Shown piece by piece: positions 31,471 to 40,246 of a stretch of DNA of 64,000 nucleotides. The notes under the pieces are model-generated. The model saw nothing but the letters and a program-made list of their open reading frames with translations, ran no database searches and had not been told where the DNA came from. A program made the translations under genes and the position numbers. Position 1 is the first letter of the stretch, and each line of letters begins with the position of its first letter. This DNA comes from Veillonellaceae bacterium SB90 (lineage in GTDB: Bacteria > Bacillota > Negativicutes > Selenomonadales > Selenomonadaceae), in contig CABJCJ010000001.1 of the NCBI GenBank assembly GCA_902364065.1, positions 62,001 to 126,000 on the forward strand, read 5' to 3'.

Positions 31471-31504
31471 TATAGACTATCGTTATGATAACCTTGTGTT
31501 ATAA
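31455..31504. repeat. Paired direct repeat upstream of the propionate block
   Basis: Two copies of a TAnGATAACCT-N4-TTATA element, with identical GATAACCT cores at 31458-31465 and 31487-31494, 29 bases apart (near three helical turns). An inverted ACGATA / TATCGT pair (31456-31461, 31478-31483) overlaps them. The site covers the promoter region, so it may bind a regulator; which one is unknown. Confidence 0.5.
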
Positions 31505-31620
31505 TTTTCTCAAACTCTCGTTTGTGAAGCACGGGGGCGAAGACCATTGTTGTATCGTATCCATGCTTTTACTGTTTTTTTACGAAGGGGAATCCCGATA
31601 TCGATGGGGGAGGTTTTCTG

Positions 31621-33120
31621 ATGATTGATATTCTCGATCGCGTGCGTAACAAGTCCCTGCAGGAGAAGATTGTGACTGCCGAAGAAGCTGCCGCATTCAT
31701 CAAACCTGGCATGAATGTTGCGACGAGCGGATTCACAGCTTCTGCTTATCCAAAAGCTGTGCCGATTGCTCTGGCAGAGCGCATGAAGAAAGAACCGTTT
31801 ACGATTAATCTGTGGACGGGTGCATCGACGGGCCCGGAGCTCGATGATGTCCTGGCTTCCGTACACGGCATCAAGAAACGTCTGCCGTATCAGACGGACA
31901 AGGTGCTCCGCAGTGAGATCAACGATGGCTCGGTCGATTATCTCGACCTGCATCTTTCGGAATCGGCTCAGCTGAGCCGCTGCGGCTATCTCGGCAAGAT
32001 CGATGTAGCCATCGTCGAGGCATGTGCCATCACGGAAGAGGGCAACATCATCCCGACGACGTCTCTCGGCAACGCCGCTTCCTACGTGCAGTCGGCCGAT
32101 ACCGTCATCGTTGAGGTCAACGTATCTCAGCCGCTCGAGCTCGAGGGCATGCACGATGTCTACATCCCGCTCGACCCGCCAAACCGTCTGCCAATCCCAA
32201 TCGTCAAGGCAGATGACCGCGTCGGCACGCCGTACATCCCGTGCACGCCGGAGAAGATCAAGTACATCGTTCCCTGCGATATCAAGGATCACACGCGTTC
32301 CCTGTCGGCCATCGACGAGAACTCCAAGAAGATGTCGGCCTTTACGCTCGACTTCCTGCAGAAGGAGATCGATGCGGGCCGCATGCCGAAGAACCTGCTG
32401 CCGCTGCAGTCGGGTGTCGGCAATGTCGCCAATGCCGTCATCGCAGGTTTCGTCGATTCGGACCTCAAGGATCTGACTGTTTACACCGAAGTCATCCAGG
32501 ACGGCATGCTCGACCTCATCGATGCGGGCAAGCTGAATTTCGCTTCCGGCACGGCCTTCTCGCCGTCGCCTGAGGGCCTGGCACGCTTCTACAAAGATGT
32601 GGCAAAGTACAAGAAATATCTGCTGCTGCGCCCGGAGGAAATCTCCAACAGTCCGGAAGTCGTCCATCGTCTCGGCGTCATCGCCATGAATACGGCCATC
32701 GAGGTCGATATCTACGGCAACGTCAACTCGACCCATATCACGGGCACGAAGATGATGAACGGCATCGGCGGCAGCGGCGATTTCGCACGCAATGCTTACC
32801 TGACCATCTTCTACACGCCGTCGGTAGCCAAGGATGGCAAGATCTCCTCGGTTGTCCCGTTCTGCTCGCACATCGACCACACGGAACACGATGTCGATAT
32901 CATCGTCACGGAGCAGGGCATTGCTGACCTGCGCGGCAAGGCTCCGCGCGAGCGTGCGCTTGAGATCATCAACAACTGTGCTCATCCGGATTACCGTCCA
33001 CAGCTGCTCGATTACTTCCAGCGTGCAGATGCCGCCACGAAGCACAATCATACGCCGCATATCCTCGAGGAAGCATTCTCGTTCCACGAGAAATTCCTGA
33101 AGGACGGCACGATGAAATAA
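31621..33120 (+). CDS. Succinate/acetyl-CoA CoA-transferase (acetyl-CoA hydrolase family)
   Basis: Moves CoA between acyl groups, here most likely from propionyl-CoA (or acetyl-CoA) to succinate, feeding succinyl-CoA to the mutase downstream. It is 499 residues long, of the Cat1/ScpC class, with the catalytic glutamate predicted at Glu290 in VYTEVIQDG and glycine loops such as GVGNVANA and [20 protein letters not shown] precedes the ATG by 6 bases. It is the first gene of the propionate block. The exact acyl donor cannot be set from sequence. Confidence 0.92.
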   Translation: MIDILDRVRNKSLQEKIVTAEEAAAFIKPGMNVATSGFTASAYPKAVPIALAERMKKEPFTINLWTGASTGPELDDVLASVHGIKKRLPYQTDKVLRSEINDGSVDYLDLHLSESAQLSRCGYLGKIDVAIVEACAITEEGNIIPTTSLGNAASYVQSADTVIVEVNVSQPLELEGMHDVYIPLDPPNRLPIPIVKADDRVGTPYIPCTPEKIKYIVPCDIKDHTRSLSAIDENSKKMSAFTLDFLQKEIDAGRMPKNLLPLQSGVGNVANAVIAGFVDSDLKDLTVYTEVIQDGMLDLIDAGKLNFASGTAFSPSPEGLARFYKDVAKYKKYLLLRPEEISNSPEVVHRLGVIAMNTAIEVDIYGNVNSTHITGTKMMNGIGGSGDFARNAYLTIFYTPSVAKDGKISSVVPFCSHIDHTEHDVDIIVTEQGIADLRGKAPRERALEIINNCAHPDYRPQLLDYFQRADAATKHNHTPHILEEAFSFHEKFLKDGTMK

Positions 33121-33184
33121 GCCATCAATCTCAAGATACATTTACATAGAGAATGACTGGAATGAAGTCAGGAGGATTTCCACT

Positions 33185-34834
33185 ATGAGCAATGAAAAAA
33201 TCCAGGCTGAGCTTGAAAAATACAAAGCCAGCGTCGAAAAAGCAATCGCCCGCTTCCCGGAGCGTCCGCATCTTCCGGAGCAGCGCCTCTATACGCCGCT
33301 CGACATCAAGGATGAGGACTATGCAGAGGAACTCAGCTTCCCAGGCGTTTATCCGTATACGCGCGGCGTACAGCCGACGATGTACCGCGGCCGCTTCTGG
33401 ACGATGCGCATGTACGCAGGTTTCTCGACGGCTGAGGAATCCAACAAGCGCTACCGCATGCTGATTGAGAATGGCGCCACGGGCCTTTCCTGCGCCTTCG
33501 ACCTGCCGACGCAGATCGGTTACGATTCCACGGACCCGATTGCAGAGGGCGAGGTCGGCAAGGTCGGTGTTGCCATCGATTCGCTGGCTGATATGGAGAC
33601 GCTGTTCGACAAGATCGATCTGGGCAAGGTTTCCACGTCCATGACGATCAATGCACCGGCTTCGGTCCTGCTCGCCATGTACATCGCTGTTGCTGAGAAG
33701 CAGGGTGTTCCGGCTGACCAGCTGCGCGGCACGATTCAGAACGATATCCTCAAGGAGTATTCGGCCCGCGGCACGTACATCTTCCCGCCGCGTCCGTCGA
33801 TGCGTCTGATCACGAATATCTTTGAATATTGCTCGAAATACGTACCGAAATGGAATACAATCTCCATTTCCGGCTACCATATCCGTGAGGCTGGTTCGAC
33901 GGCTGCACAGGAAATCGCCTTCACGATTGCCGATGGTATCGCTTACTGCGAGGCAGCTCTCAAGGCTGGCCTGCACATCGACGATTTCGCCGGCCGTCTG
34001 TCCTTCTTCTGGAATGCACACAACAATGTGCTGGAAGAAGTTGCGAAGTTCCGTGCGTCCCGCCGTATCTGGGCCAAGGTCATGAAAGAGCGCTTCCATG
34101 CTCAGAAGGACAAGTCCATGAAGCTGCGCTTCCATACTCAGACGGCTGGTTCCATGCTGACGGCTCAGCAGCCGAACAACAACATCGTCCGCGTTGCTCT
34201 GCAGACGGCCGCTGCTGTTATGGGCGGCACGCAGTCCCTGCACACGAACTCCCGCGATGAAGCACTTGCTCTGCCGACGCAGGAATCCGTCACGATCGCT
34301 CTGCGCACGCAGCAGATCGTCGCTTACGAAAGCGGCCTGGCCGATGTCATCGATCCGCTGGCTGGCTCCTACTATGTCGAGGCCATGACGAACAAGATCG
34401 AGGCTGAGGCTTGGGACTACATTAAGAAGATTGACGAGATGGGCGGCGCCGTTGCTGCCATCGAGAAGGGCTACATCCAGAAGGAAATCCAGGACAGCGC
34501 TTACAAGTGGCAGATGGACGTTGAGTCCGGTGCCCGCACGATTGTCGGCGTCAACAAGTTCCAGATGGAAAACGAAGAACCTCCAAAAGACCTGCTGAAG
34601 GTTGATGAAGCTGTCGGCGAGCGCCAGAAGGCCAAAGTCGAGGCCATGAAGGCAAAACGCGACAACGAAGCAGTCAAGGCTGCACTGGCTGACCTCAAGG
34701 CTGCCTGCGAGGACGAGCATGAAAACCTCATGCCGCATATCCTGGCTGCTGTCAAGACGTATGCAACCCTCGGCGAGATCTGCAACGTCATGCGTGAAGT
34801 ATTCGGTGAATACGAGGCACATGTCAGCCTTTAA
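33185..34834 (+). CDS. Methylmalonyl-CoA mutase, catalytic chain
   Basis: The B12-dependent mutase interconverts succinyl-CoA and (R)-methylmalonyl-CoA. This chain (549 residues) is the TIM-barrel substrate-binding part only; the B12-binding domain is the next gene. Recognisable stretches are [48 protein letters not shown], and [29 protein letters not shown]. The split into two chains is normal in many anaerobes and archaea. AGGAGG lies before the ATG. It is 64 bases after the CoA-transferase gene. Confidence 0.95.
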   Translation: MSNEKIQAELEKYKASVEKAIARFPERPHLPEQRLYTPLDIKDEDYAEELSFPGVYPYTRGVQPTMYRGRFWTMRMYAGFSTAEESNKRYRMLIENGATGLSCAFDLPTQIGYDSTDPIAEGEVGKVGVAIDSLADMETLFDKIDLGKVSTSMTINAPASVLLAMYIAVAEKQGVPADQLRGTIQNDILKEYSARGTYIFPPRPSMRLITNIFEYCSKYVPKWNTISISGYHIREAGSTAAQEIAFTIADGIAYCEAALKAGLHIDDFAGRLSFFWNAHNNVLEEVAKFRASRRIWAKVMKERFHAQKDKSMKLRFHTQTAGSMLTAQQPNNNIVRVALQTAAAVMGGTQSLHTNSRDEALALPTQESVTIALRTQQIVAYESGLADVIDPLAGSYYVEAMTNKIEAEAWDYIKKIDEMGGAVAAIEKGYIQKEIQDSAYKWQMDVESGARTIVGVNKFQMENEEPPKDLLKVDEAVGERQKAKVEAMKAKRDNEAVKAALADLKAACEDEHENLMPHILAAVKTYATLGEICNVMREVFGEYEAHVSL

Positions 34835-34900
34835 GCTGTCATCTGCCGCAGGAATCTTGCGTACACGTATCGCCTTGTGCGATAGTTTGGAGGAATCGAA

Positions 34901-35296
34901 ATGGAAAAGAAAATCAGAGTATTAGTTGCAAAACCGGGCCTTGACGGCCATGACCGCGGTGCAAAGGTCGTTGCCCGCGCGCTGCGTGATGCTGGCTTCG
35001 AGGTCATCTATACGGGCCTGCGCCAGACGCCGGAACAGATTGCTGAAGCTGCCCTGCAGGAAGATGTCAACGTCATTGCGATGAGCATCCTCTCCGGTGC
35101 ACACGGCCATCTCTTCCCGAAAGTCGTCGACCTCGTCCGCAAGGAAGGCATGAACGATGTCCTGATCATCGGCGGCGGCGTCATTCCTGAGGCTGATATC
35201 CCGGCCCTCAAGGAAGCCGGCATTGCCGAGGTCTTCACGCCGGGCACGCCGACGGGCGACGTTGTCAACTTCATCAAAGAACATGTAAAAGCGTAA
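34901..35296 (+). CDS. Methylmalonyl-CoA mutase, B12-binding chain
   Basis: A 131-residue stand-alone cobalamin-binding domain. The DxHxxG motif (Asp15, His17, Gly20 in [11 protein letters not shown]) provides the lower axial histidine, and SILSGAH and IGGGVIP mark the nucleotide-tail pocket. It would assemble with the catalytic chain encoded 66 bases upstream. GGAGG lies before the ATG. Confidence 0.95.
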   Translation: MEKKIRVLVAKPGLDGHDRGAKVVARALRDAGFEVIYTGLRQTPEQIAEAALQEDVNVIAMSILSGAHGHLFPKVVDLVRKEGMNDVLIIGGGVIPEADIPALKEAGIAEVFTPGTPTGDVVNFIKEHVKA

Positions 35297-35301
35297 GCAT
35301 A

Positions 35302-35359
35302 AGTGTTGGGAGCCTGGGGCCGATGGGAATCTTGGCCCCTTGCTGCCAGCACTATTTTA
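35302..35359 (+). terminator. Imperfect terminator or attenuator after the mutase
   Basis: Nested stems AGTGTTGG / CCAGCACT and GGGGCC / GGCCCC, followed by ATTTTATT. The internal mismatches suggest only partial termination before meaB. Confidence 0.55.
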
Positions 35360-35428
35360 TTGCAGCCATCTGTAAACGACAGGCGTTTGGATGGTTGACG
35401 ATTGAATCATGAGAAAGGTGGTGAGGTC

Positions 35429-36445
35429 TTGGATATAGCAAAGGAGCTTTTGGCGGGCAACCGTCTGGCGCTTTCCCGTGCCATCACGGCCATCGAGAAT
35501 GAATACGAGGAAGCGACGGATATCATGAAGGAGATCTATCCGCACACGGGCCATGCTTATGTCCTGGGCATTACCGGCCCTCCTGGTGCCGGCAAGAGCA
35601 CATTGACCGATAAGATTGCCAGGGCGTATCGCTCACAGGGCAAGACGGTGGGTATCATCGCCGTGGATCCGACGAGCCCGTTCACGGGCGGTGCCATTCT
35701 CGGCGACCGCATCCGCATGAACGGCCTGACGCTTGATGCGGGTGTATTCATCCGCAGCATGGGCACGCGCGGCAGCCTCGGCGGACTGTCCCATAAGACG
35801 GCCGATGCCGTCAAGGCCATGGATGCCTTCGGCAAGGATATCATCATCGTCGAGACGGTCGGTGTCGGCCAGTCCGAGGTCGATATCGTCAAGGCCGCTG
35901 ATACGACGGTAGTCGTGCTGATCCCCGGCATGGGCGATGACATTCAGGCCATCAAGGCCGGTATCCTCGAAATCGGCGACGTGTTCTGCGTCAACAAGGC
36001 CGATCACGACGGAGCCGACAAGCTCGTGCGTGAGCTCAACATGATGCTCGATCTCGATGCGAATACCATGATGACTTCGGATGAGACGAAGAAGGCCCTG
36101 CAGGATCAGTTCCATCATCTGTCGGCCGCCATCATGGCACCGACGACGGGCTGGCGTCCGTCCATCGACAAAGTGGTCGCCAATCAGAATGAGGGCATTG
36201 ATGTACTGCTTGAAAGCATCCACAAGCATCGCGTCCATATCGAAGGCGACGGCGAACTTTCCTGGCGCCGCACGAAGCGCACGCGCGATGAAATGCTCGA
36301 TATCCTCGAGAGCAGTATCGGACGCTACGTCAAGAACAAGATTGTCGCGACGGGCAGGCTTGATGGCTACGTCGAGAAGATCAAGCATCATGAGACAGAC
36401 CCGTACTCCGTAGTCGGGGAGCTGCTTCAGGAAATGCTGAAATAA
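35429..36445 (+). CDS. meaB: MeaB/ArgK-type GTPase, mutase chaperone
   Basis: A G3E-family GTPase that loads and protects B12 in methylmalonyl-CoA mutase, 338 residues. Walker A GPPGAGKS is at 50-57, followed by VDPTSPFTGGAILGDRIRM, ETVGVGQSE and the base-recognition NKAD. TTG 35429 is taken as the start because GGTGG lies about 8 bases before it; an upstream in-frame TTG at 35402 has none. Its place directly after the mutase genes is the usual arrangement. Confidence 0.93.
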   Translation: MDIAKELLAGNRLALSRAITAIENEYEEATDIMKEIYPHTGHAYVLGITGPPGAGKSTLTDKIARAYRSQGKTVGIIAVDPTSPFTGGAILGDRIRMNGLTLDAGVFIRSMGTRGSLGGLSHKTADAVKAMDAFGKDIIIVETVGVGQSEVDIVKAADTTVVVLIPGMGDDIQAIKAGILEIGDVFCVNKADHDGADKLVRELNMMLDLDANTMMTSDETKKALQDQFHHLSAAIMAPTTGWRPSIDKVVANQNEGIDVLLESIHKHRVHIEGDGELSWRRTKRTRDEMLDILESSIGRYVKNKIVATGRLDGYVEKIKHHETDPYSVVGELLQEMLK

Positions 36446-36479
36446 CGAGAGTTTAGTGATTTTGGAGGAGGAAACCATT

Positions 36480-36896
36480 ATGTTCAAGGTTTTAGGTGTC
36501 GACCATATCGGTATTGCTGTCACGGATCTCAAGGAAGTCGGTGCATTCTGGACGGAAGCACTTGGCCTGCCGGCCAACGGCGAAGAGACGGTTGCGGAGC
36601 AGAAGGTCACGACGGGCTTCTTCCCGACGCCGAATGGCAGCGAGATCGAGCTGCTGGCTGCTACGGATGAGGAATCCCCAATCGCGAAATTCATCGAGAA
36701 GAACAAGGGACGCGGCGGCATTCAGCACATCGCTCTGCGCGTCGATGACCTCGAGGCTGCTCTGGCAGATCTCAAGGAGAAGGGCGTACGCCTTATCGAT
36801 GAGAAGCCGCGCAAGGGTGCAGGCGGTGCCAAGATCGCATTTGTTCATCCGAAAGCTTCCCACGGCGTCCTCCTCGAGCTCTGCCAGCGCGACTAA
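36480..36896 (+). CDS. mce: Methylmalonyl-CoA epimerase
   Basis: Interconverts (R)- and (S)-methylmalonyl-CoA, linking mutase to decarboxylase. It is a 138-residue vicinal-oxygen-chelate protein with two beta-alpha-beta modules. The metal ligands expected in the family are visible: His9 in GVDHIGIAV, a central His in GIQHIALRV and a late Glu in VLLELCQ. GGAGGAGG lies before ATG 36480. It begins 34 bases after meaB. Confidence 0.93.
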   Translation: MFKVLGVDHIGIAVTDLKEVGAFWTEALGLPANGEETVAEQKVTTGFFPTPNGSEIELLAATDEESPIAKFIEKNKGRGGIQHIALRVDDLEAALADLKEKGVRLIDEKPRKGAGGAKIAFVHPKASHGVLLELCQRD

Positions 36897-36898
36897 GT

Positions 36899-36948
36899 TT
36901 TATCACTTGGTGATAAATCCTTGCATTTTTCACGTAAATCGTGCAAAA
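36899..36948. promoter_or_regulatory. Promoter with two inverted repeats ahead of mmdA
   Basis: A perfect inverted repeat TTTATCAC-TTG-GTGATAAA (36899-36917) starts three bases after the epimerase stop. A second, TTTTTCACG-TAAAT-CGTGCAAAA with one mismatch (36926-36948), overlaps a promoter TTGCAT, 17 bases, CAAAAT (36921-36949). Both repeats share a TTTnTCAC...GTGnnAAA shape, suggesting two sites for one dimeric regulator. This is inference. Confidence 0.5.
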
Positions 36949-36996
36949 TAGAACTTGCAAGAACAAAGCGATATGCTTTACATTAGGAGGTATATA

Positions 36997-38526
36997 ATGG
37001 CTACTGTTCAGGAAAAAATTGACCTGATGAATGCGAAAAAAGCACACATCAGATTGGGTGGCGGTCAGGCTCGCATTGACAAGCAGCATCAAAAGGGCAA
37101 ACTGACGGCTCGTGAACGCATCAACATGCTGTTCGATGAGGGCACGTTTGTTGAACTCGATATGTTCATGAAGCATCGCTGCACGAACTTCGGCATGGAG
37201 AAAAAGGAAATGCCTGGTGAAGGTGTTGTCACGGGCTACGGCACGATCGACGGACGCCTCGTCTATGCTTATGCACAGGACTTCACGGTTTCGGGCGGTT
37301 CGCTCGGCGAGAAGCACGCGCATAAGATCTGGAAAGTCCAGGATCTGGCTCTCAAGATGGGCGCACCCTGCATCGGCATCAACGATTCCGGCGGTGCCCG
37401 CATCCAGGAAGCAGTCGATGCCCTCTCGGGCTTTGGCGGCATTTTCTACCGCAATACGGCTTCTTCGGGCGTCATCCCGCAGATCTCCGTCATCATGGGA
37501 CCGTGCGCCGGCGGTGCTGTTTACAGCCCGGCCATCACAGATTTCATCTACATGGTCAAGAACACGAGCCAGATGTTCATCACGGGCCCGGCCGTCATCA
37601 AATCCGTTACGGCTGAGGAAGTCACGGCAGAGCAGCTCGGCGGTGCGATGACGCACAACACGAGAAGCGGTGTCGCTCACTTCGCGGCAGAGAACGAAGA
37701 GGACTGCATCAAGCAGATCCGTTACCTGCTGTCCTTCCTGCCGAGCAACAACATGGAAGATGCACCGGTCGTCGAGACGGGTGATGATCCGGACCGCCAG
37801 GATGAGAGCCTCAACACCATCATCCCGGACAATCCGAACATGCCGTACGATATGAAGGATGTCATCCGTTCGCTCGTCGATAACGGTGAATTCTACGAAG
37901 TGCATGAGCATTTCGCCACGAACATCATCTGCTGCTTCGCACGCTTCGACGGCCGCAGCGTTGGTATCATCGCCAACCAGCCGAACGTCATGGCCGGCTG
38001 CCTCGATGTCGATGCATCCGATAAGGCGGCACGCTTCATCCGCTTCTGCGATGCCTTCAACATCCCGCTCGTCAACCTCGTCGATGTACCGGGCTTCCTG
38101 CCGGGTGTCGATCAGGAGCACAACGGCATCATCCGCCACGGCGCCAAGATGCTCTACGCGTACAGCGAGGCGACGGTGCCGAAGGTCACGGTCATCACGC
38201 GCAAGGCATACGGCGGCTCCTACATCGCCATGTGCTGCCGCGAGCTCGGTGCTGATCAGGTCATGGCATGGCCGACGGCTGAGATCGCTGTCATGGGTCC
38301 GGCTGGTGCAGCCAACATCATCTTCCGCAAGGATCCGGACAAGGAAGCAAAGACGAAGGAATACGTCGAGAACTTTGCTACGCCGTACGTTGCGGCTGAG
38401 CGCGGCTACGTCGATATGGTCATCGAGCCGAAGGAGACGCGCCCCTGCATCATCACGGCCCTCAACGCCCTTGCCAGCAAGCGTGAGGTCGGCCCTGCCA
38501 AGAAGCACGGCAATATTCCGCTTTGA
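36997..38526 (+). CDS. mmdA: Methylmalonyl-CoA decarboxylase, alpha (carboxyltransferase) chain
   Basis: Transfers the carboxyl group from (S)-methylmalonyl-CoA to biotin on the carrier protein, giving propionyl-CoA. It is 509 residues long, a carboxyltransferase with two crotonase-like halves. Landmarks are [52 protein letters not shown] and the C-terminal AYGGSYIAM. The protein is nearly identical in layout to propionyl-CoA carboxylase beta chains and transcarboxylase 12S; the MmdE-like gene next to it favours the sodium-pumping decarboxylase. AGGAGG precedes ATG 36997. Confidence 0.93.
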   Translation: MATVQEKIDLMNAKKAHIRLGGGQARIDKQHQKGKLTARERINMLFDEGTFVELDMFMKHRCTNFGMEKKEMPGEGVVTGYGTIDGRLVYAYAQDFTVSGGSLGEKHAHKIWKVQDLALKMGAPCIGINDSGGARIQEAVDALSGFGGIFYRNTASSGVIPQISVIMGPCAGGAVYSPAITDFIYMVKNTSQMFITGPAVIKSVTAEEVTAEQLGGAMTHNTRSGVAHFAAENEEDCIKQIRYLLSFLPSNNMEDAPVVETGDDPDRQDESLNTIIPDNPNMPYDMKDVIRSLVDNGEFYEVHEHFATNIICCFARFDGRSVGIIANQPNVMAGCLDVDASDKAARFIRFCDAFNIPLVNLVDVPGFLPGVDQEHNGIIRHGAKMLYAYSEATVPKVTVITRKAYGGSYIAMCCRELGADQVMAWPTAEIAVMGPAGAANIIFRKDPDKEAKTKEYVENFATPYVAAERGYVDMVIEPKETRPCIITALNALASKREVGPAKKHGNIPL

Positions 38527-38542
38527 TTGAGGGGTGAGCAAC

Positions 38543-38692
38543 TTGAAAATTGATGCAAAAGAGGTCAGCCCGGAAGTCGTTGCTGCGATTTCGGCTGCTG
38601 TCCAGATGATGACCGGCAATCGTGTCATCGCCGTCCGCATCAAGCGCACGAGCAACGCCTGGGCCCTGGCTGCCCGCGGCGGCCGCCGCTGA
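38543..38692 (+). CDS. mmdE: MmdE-like small subunit (49 residues)
   Basis: A tiny gene with TTG start at 38543 after GAGGGGTG, between mmdA and mmdC. The product ends in SNAWALAARGGRR and contains SPEVVAAISAAVQMM. This resembles the C-terminal part of the delta (MmdD/OadG) and epsilon (MmdE) chains of Veillonella methylmalonyl-CoA decarboxylase, known from that system to stabilise the complex. There is no membrane anchor. The assignment rests on the motif and the position; the short length makes it less certain. Confidence 0.7.
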   Translation: MKIDAKEVSPEVVAAISAAVQMMTGNRVIAVRIKRTSNAWALAARGGRR

Positions 38693-38742
38693 AGCTGATG
38701 CGTCATCCATGATGGATTACAGATAACTTGGAGGAAAGTTCA

Positions 38743-39129
38743 ATGAAAAAGTTCAATATCACGGTAAATGGCACGTCCTATGAAGTAGAAGTAGAAGAAG
38801 TAAAGGCTGCTCCGGCTGCTGCTCCGAAAGCAGCTGCACCGAAGGCTGCTCCGGCTCCGAAAGCTCCGGCTGCACCGGCTGCACCGGCCAAGGCTGCTGT
38901 CGCTGCCGGCGCTGGTGAGCATTCCATCGATGCTCCGATGCCGGGCAAGATCGTCAAGCTCGTCGCTCAGGAAGGCCAGGCTGTCAAGGCCGGCGATGTC
39001 CTGCTGATCCTCGAGGCCATGAAGATGCAGAATGAGATCACGGCTGACACGGACGGCACGGTCAAGACGTTCAACGTCACGGCTGGCCAGAGCGTCAAGG
39101 TTCACGATTCTCTCGTCATCCTCGGCTGA
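38743..39129 (+). CDS. mmdC: Biotin carboxyl carrier protein of the decarboxylase
   Basis: Carries biotin between the carboxyltransferase and its partner. It is 128 residues: a short N-terminal strand region ([20 protein letters not shown]), a flexible Ala/Pro/Lys linker (about 21-57) and a lipoyl/biotinyl domain with EAMKMQNE, the biotin site being Lys94. GGAGG lies before ATG 38743. It is the last gene of the block and is followed by a terminator. Confidence 0.94.
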   Translation: MKKFNITVNGTSYEVEVEEVKAAPAAAPKAAAPKAAPAPKAPAAPAAPAKAAVAAGAGEHSIDAPMPGKIVKLVAQEGQAVKAGDVLLILEAMKMQNEITADTDGTVKTFNVTAGQSVKVHDSLVILG

Positions 39130-39141
39130 TCGCTATAGCAT

Positions 39142-39186
39142 GGGGCTGCCGCATCGGGCAAATACCGGGTGCCGGCAGCCCTTTTT
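39142..39186 (+). terminator. Terminator of the propionate block
   Basis: 9-bp stem GGGCTGCCG / CGGCAGCCC with a further paired interior and TTTTT after it. Confidence 0.85.
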
Positions 39187-39227
39187 CGTATCCATTTATA
39201 CAAGTCATTCACATAAGGAGGCTTATC

Positions 39228-40172
39228 ATGGCGACACGTTTGACTGAACTTCTGGGGATCCGCTATCCCATCATCCAGGGCGGCATGGCCTGGATCTCGG
39301 ATGCAGGCCTGGCTGCGGCCGTATCGAATGCGGGCGGTGCCGGCATCATCTCGACGGGCGGACGCACAACGGAATATACGGAGCAGGAGATTCGCCGCTG
39401 CCGGACGCTCACGGACAAGCCGTTTGGCGTCAATGTCATGCTCATGGCTCCGAACAAAGAGGAGATTGTCGAGGTCATCTGCCGGGAGAAGCCGGCTTTC
39501 GTGACCCTCGGTGCCGGCAACCCCGTGCCGTATTTTGATAAACTGCACGAAGCGGGTGTCAAGGTCATTCCCGTGGTGCCGAATCTGCGCCTGGCAAAGC
39601 GCGTCGAGGCGAAGGGGGCTGACGCAATCGTCGTCGAGGGCATGGAGGCCGGCGGCCACATCGGCACGCTCTGCACGCTGCCGCTCATGACGCAGGTCAT
39701 CCCCGAAATGCATATCCCCGTCATCATGGCGGGCGGCTTTGCCGATGGCCGCGGCCTGGCTGCGGCGCTCTTGATGGGCGCAGCGGGCGTGCAGATGGGC
39801 ACGCGCTTCCTCGTGGCGCAGGAATGCCCCGCACATCCGAATATGAAGCAGAAACTGCTCGAGGCGACGGATACCGACAGCATCGTGACGGGCCTGACCA
39901 TCGGCGGCGCCGTGCGCGGCCTGCGCAATCTTTTCGCGGAGCATTTTGTCGAGCTGGAGCTCGCCGGAGAAACGGATAAGGATACGCTCCTCAAGATGGC
40001 CACGGGCACGAACCGGCTGGCAGCCGTCGACGGCGATGTGGAGCACGGCATGATGCAGGCCGGTCAGAGCCTGACACCGCTCACCGCCATTGAGCCGGCG
40101 GCCGTGATCATCGAGCGGATCATCCGGCAGGCACGCGAAACGCTTGACAAAGCTGCTACAATAAAAATATAA
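39228..40172 (+). CDS. fabK: FabK-type enoyl-ACP reductase (FMN, nitronate-monooxygenase fold)
   Basis: A 314-residue flavoprotein of the FabK/nitronate monooxygenase superfamily. The start RLTELLGIRYPIIQGGMAW, then PFGVNVMLM, TLGAGNP, GMEAGGHIG, MAGGFADGRG and GTRFLVAQE, match FabK of Streptococcus closely. FabK reduces enoyl-ACP in fatty acid synthesis with FMN and NADH. No other fab genes are adjacent, so a nitronate monooxygenase or related oxidoreductase cannot be excluded. AAGGAGG lies before the ATG. Confidence 0.82.
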   Translation: MATRLTELLGIRYPIIQGGMAWISDAGLAAAVSNAGGAGIISTGGRTTEYTEQEIRRCRTLTDKPFGVNVMLMAPNKEEIVEVICREKPAFVTLGAGNPVPYFDKLHEAGVKVIPVVPNLRLAKRVEAKGADAIVVEGMEAGGHIGTLCTLPLMTQVIPEMHIPVIMAGGFADGRGLAAALLMGAAGVQMGTRFLVAQECPAHPNMKQKLLEATDTDSIVTGLTIGGAVRGLRNLFAEHFVELELAGETDKDTLLKMATGTNRLAAVDGDVEHGMMQAGQSLTPLTAIEPAAVIIERIIRQARETLDKAATIKI

Positions 40173-40173
40173 T
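40144..40173 (+). promoter_or_regulatory. Consensus promoter over the fabK stop codon
   Basis: TTGACA, 18 bases, TATAAT; transcription would start near 40180 and drive the binding-lipoprotein gene. Confidence 0.75.
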
Positions 40174-40189
40174 TGAGATGGAATTTCAA

Positions 40190-40225
40190 GAGCGCAGGCA
40201 AGAGCATTGCCGGCGCTCCTCTTTT
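40190..40225 (+). terminator. Terminator/attenuator in the leader of the binding-lipoprotein gene
   Basis: 12-bp stem GAGCGCAGGCAA / TTGCCGGCGCTC (one mismatch) followed by CTCTTTT. It lies just after the predicted transcription start and before the ribosome site, so it may end fabK transcripts or attenuate the next gene. Confidence 0.6.
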
Positions 40226-40246
40226 ACAAAAGAAGGGAGAATTTTT

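Noticed and set aside
31441..31620. Rex operator in front of the CoA-transferase gene
   Set aside because: No TTGTGA-N6-TCACAA or TTGTTAA-N4-TTAACAA type sequence was found; the repeats present have a different core (GATAACCT).
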